Below, piece after piece: positions 63,819 to 64,000 of a stretch of 64,000 bases of DNA. Every line of letters begins with the position of its first letter. Positions within the stretch are counted from its first letter, which is position 1. Origin of the DNA: Vibrio ziniensis (GTDB lineage Bacteria; Pseudomonadota; Gammaproteobacteria; Enterobacterales; Vibrionaceae); NCBI RefSeq assembly GCF_011064285.1, contig NZ_CP049331.1:1612001-1676000 (forward strand), written 5' to 3'. The notes beneath the pieces were generated by a model, which ran no database searches, was not told where the DNA came from, and saw only the letters and a program-made list of their open reading frames with translations. A program made the translations under genes and the position numbers.

Positions 63819-64000
63819 AAAGCCTCCCGCATGTGGTAAAGCACAGCATTGACGATGGCAGCTGCAACATTGCTTCCACCTTTTCTGCCCAGAGCAGTAA
63901 TGAAGGGAAAATTGCTTTCGTAAAGCGCTTGTTTGGATTCTGCCGCGCCAACAAAGCCAACAGGTACACCTATGGTCATGACAGGTTTATTGACCGCACT
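63815..64000 (-). CDS. cbiC: Cobalt-precorrin-8 methylmutase CbiC, C-terminal part
   Basis: The last 61 residues of CbiC run off the window end. The segment [16 protein letters not shown] and the following [18 protein letters not shown] are unmistakable for this family, which moves a methyl group from C11 to C12 to give cobyrinic acid. The start and the catalytic His lie outside the window. The remaining pathway genes cbiA and cbiB, and a possible cobalamin riboswitch, would be further upstream. Confidence 0.93.
   Translation of the reverse strand, partial: SAVNKPVMTIGVPVGFVGAAESKQALYESNFPFITALGRKGGSNVAAAIVNAVLYHMREAL

Overview
The window looks like a chromosomal segment from a marine gammaproteobacterium of the Vibrionaceae, most likely a Vibrio. 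The evidence is a TonB2-type locus with a TtpC-like protein and its DUF3450 and TPR partners, a ribE/norM pair with a NorM of the family's usual length, small proteins typical of vibrios, a GlyGly-CTERM secreted protein, and a moderate-to-low G+C by eye. I see no rRNA, tRNA, CRISPR array, prophage or intact insertion sequence. The species cannot be named from this sequence alone.

Layout. 0-3.4 kb: tungstate-type ABC ATPase, then mobA and a mobB-moeA fusion (molybdenum cofactor). 3.5-9.4 kb: nagK, a DTW-domain tRNA modification enzyme, a fatty acid hydroxylase family protein, a chemoreceptor, an NlpC/P60 lipoprotein and a small conserved protein. 9.8-14.2 kb: fructosamine-kinase-like protein, a CPXCG protein, ribE, norM, a patatin phospholipase and an unlisted 34-residue ORF. 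14.3-20.1 kb: TonB2 iron-uptake operon plus an FhuF-like ferric-siderophore reductase, each behind a Fur-like box. 20.3-27.4 kb: a lactate/2-hydroxyacid dehydrogenase, diverging from a ugpBAEC-deoR-ugpQ operon for glycerol-3-phosphate and glycerophosphodiesters.

27.6-34.7 kb: assorted single genes (GFA protein, trypsin-like GlyGly-CTERM protein, YhcH, Dps, PepT-like peptidase, Nudix-PAP2 fusion, GNAT). 35.0-38.2 kb: marR-emrA-emrB drug efflux operon. 38.4-47.3 kb: 2-methylcitrate cycle operon gntR-prpB-prpC-acnD-prpF-prpE, preceded by two pairs of TTGTCGACAA-type operators. 47.8-50.4 kb: a 61-residue ORF behind a near-consensus CRP site, a homocysteine S-methyltransferase behind two tandem met boxes, and a small chemoreceptor. 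50.5-64 kb (runs off the end): anaerobic cobalamin operon cbiC-D-E-T-F-G-H-J-K-L-M-N-Q-O-P-cobS-cobT, in the same order as the Salmonella cob operon but without cobU, and with a 92-bp MITE-like palindrome between cobS and cobT.

How the genes work together: cbiC-cbiP plus cobS/cobT cover most of the early-cobalt-insertion route, with CbiMNQO importing cobalt and CbiK inserting it. The prp operon oxidises propionyl-CoA to pyruvate and succinate. The TonB2 cluster powers siderophore uptake and the adjacent reductase would release the iron. UgpBAEC with the phosphodiesterase scavenges glycerol phosphates. The features most worth a second look are three enzymes with altered catalytic motifs (fructosamine kinase, trypsin, PAP2), the dispersed palindromic repeat family, the missing cobU, and two short ORFs.
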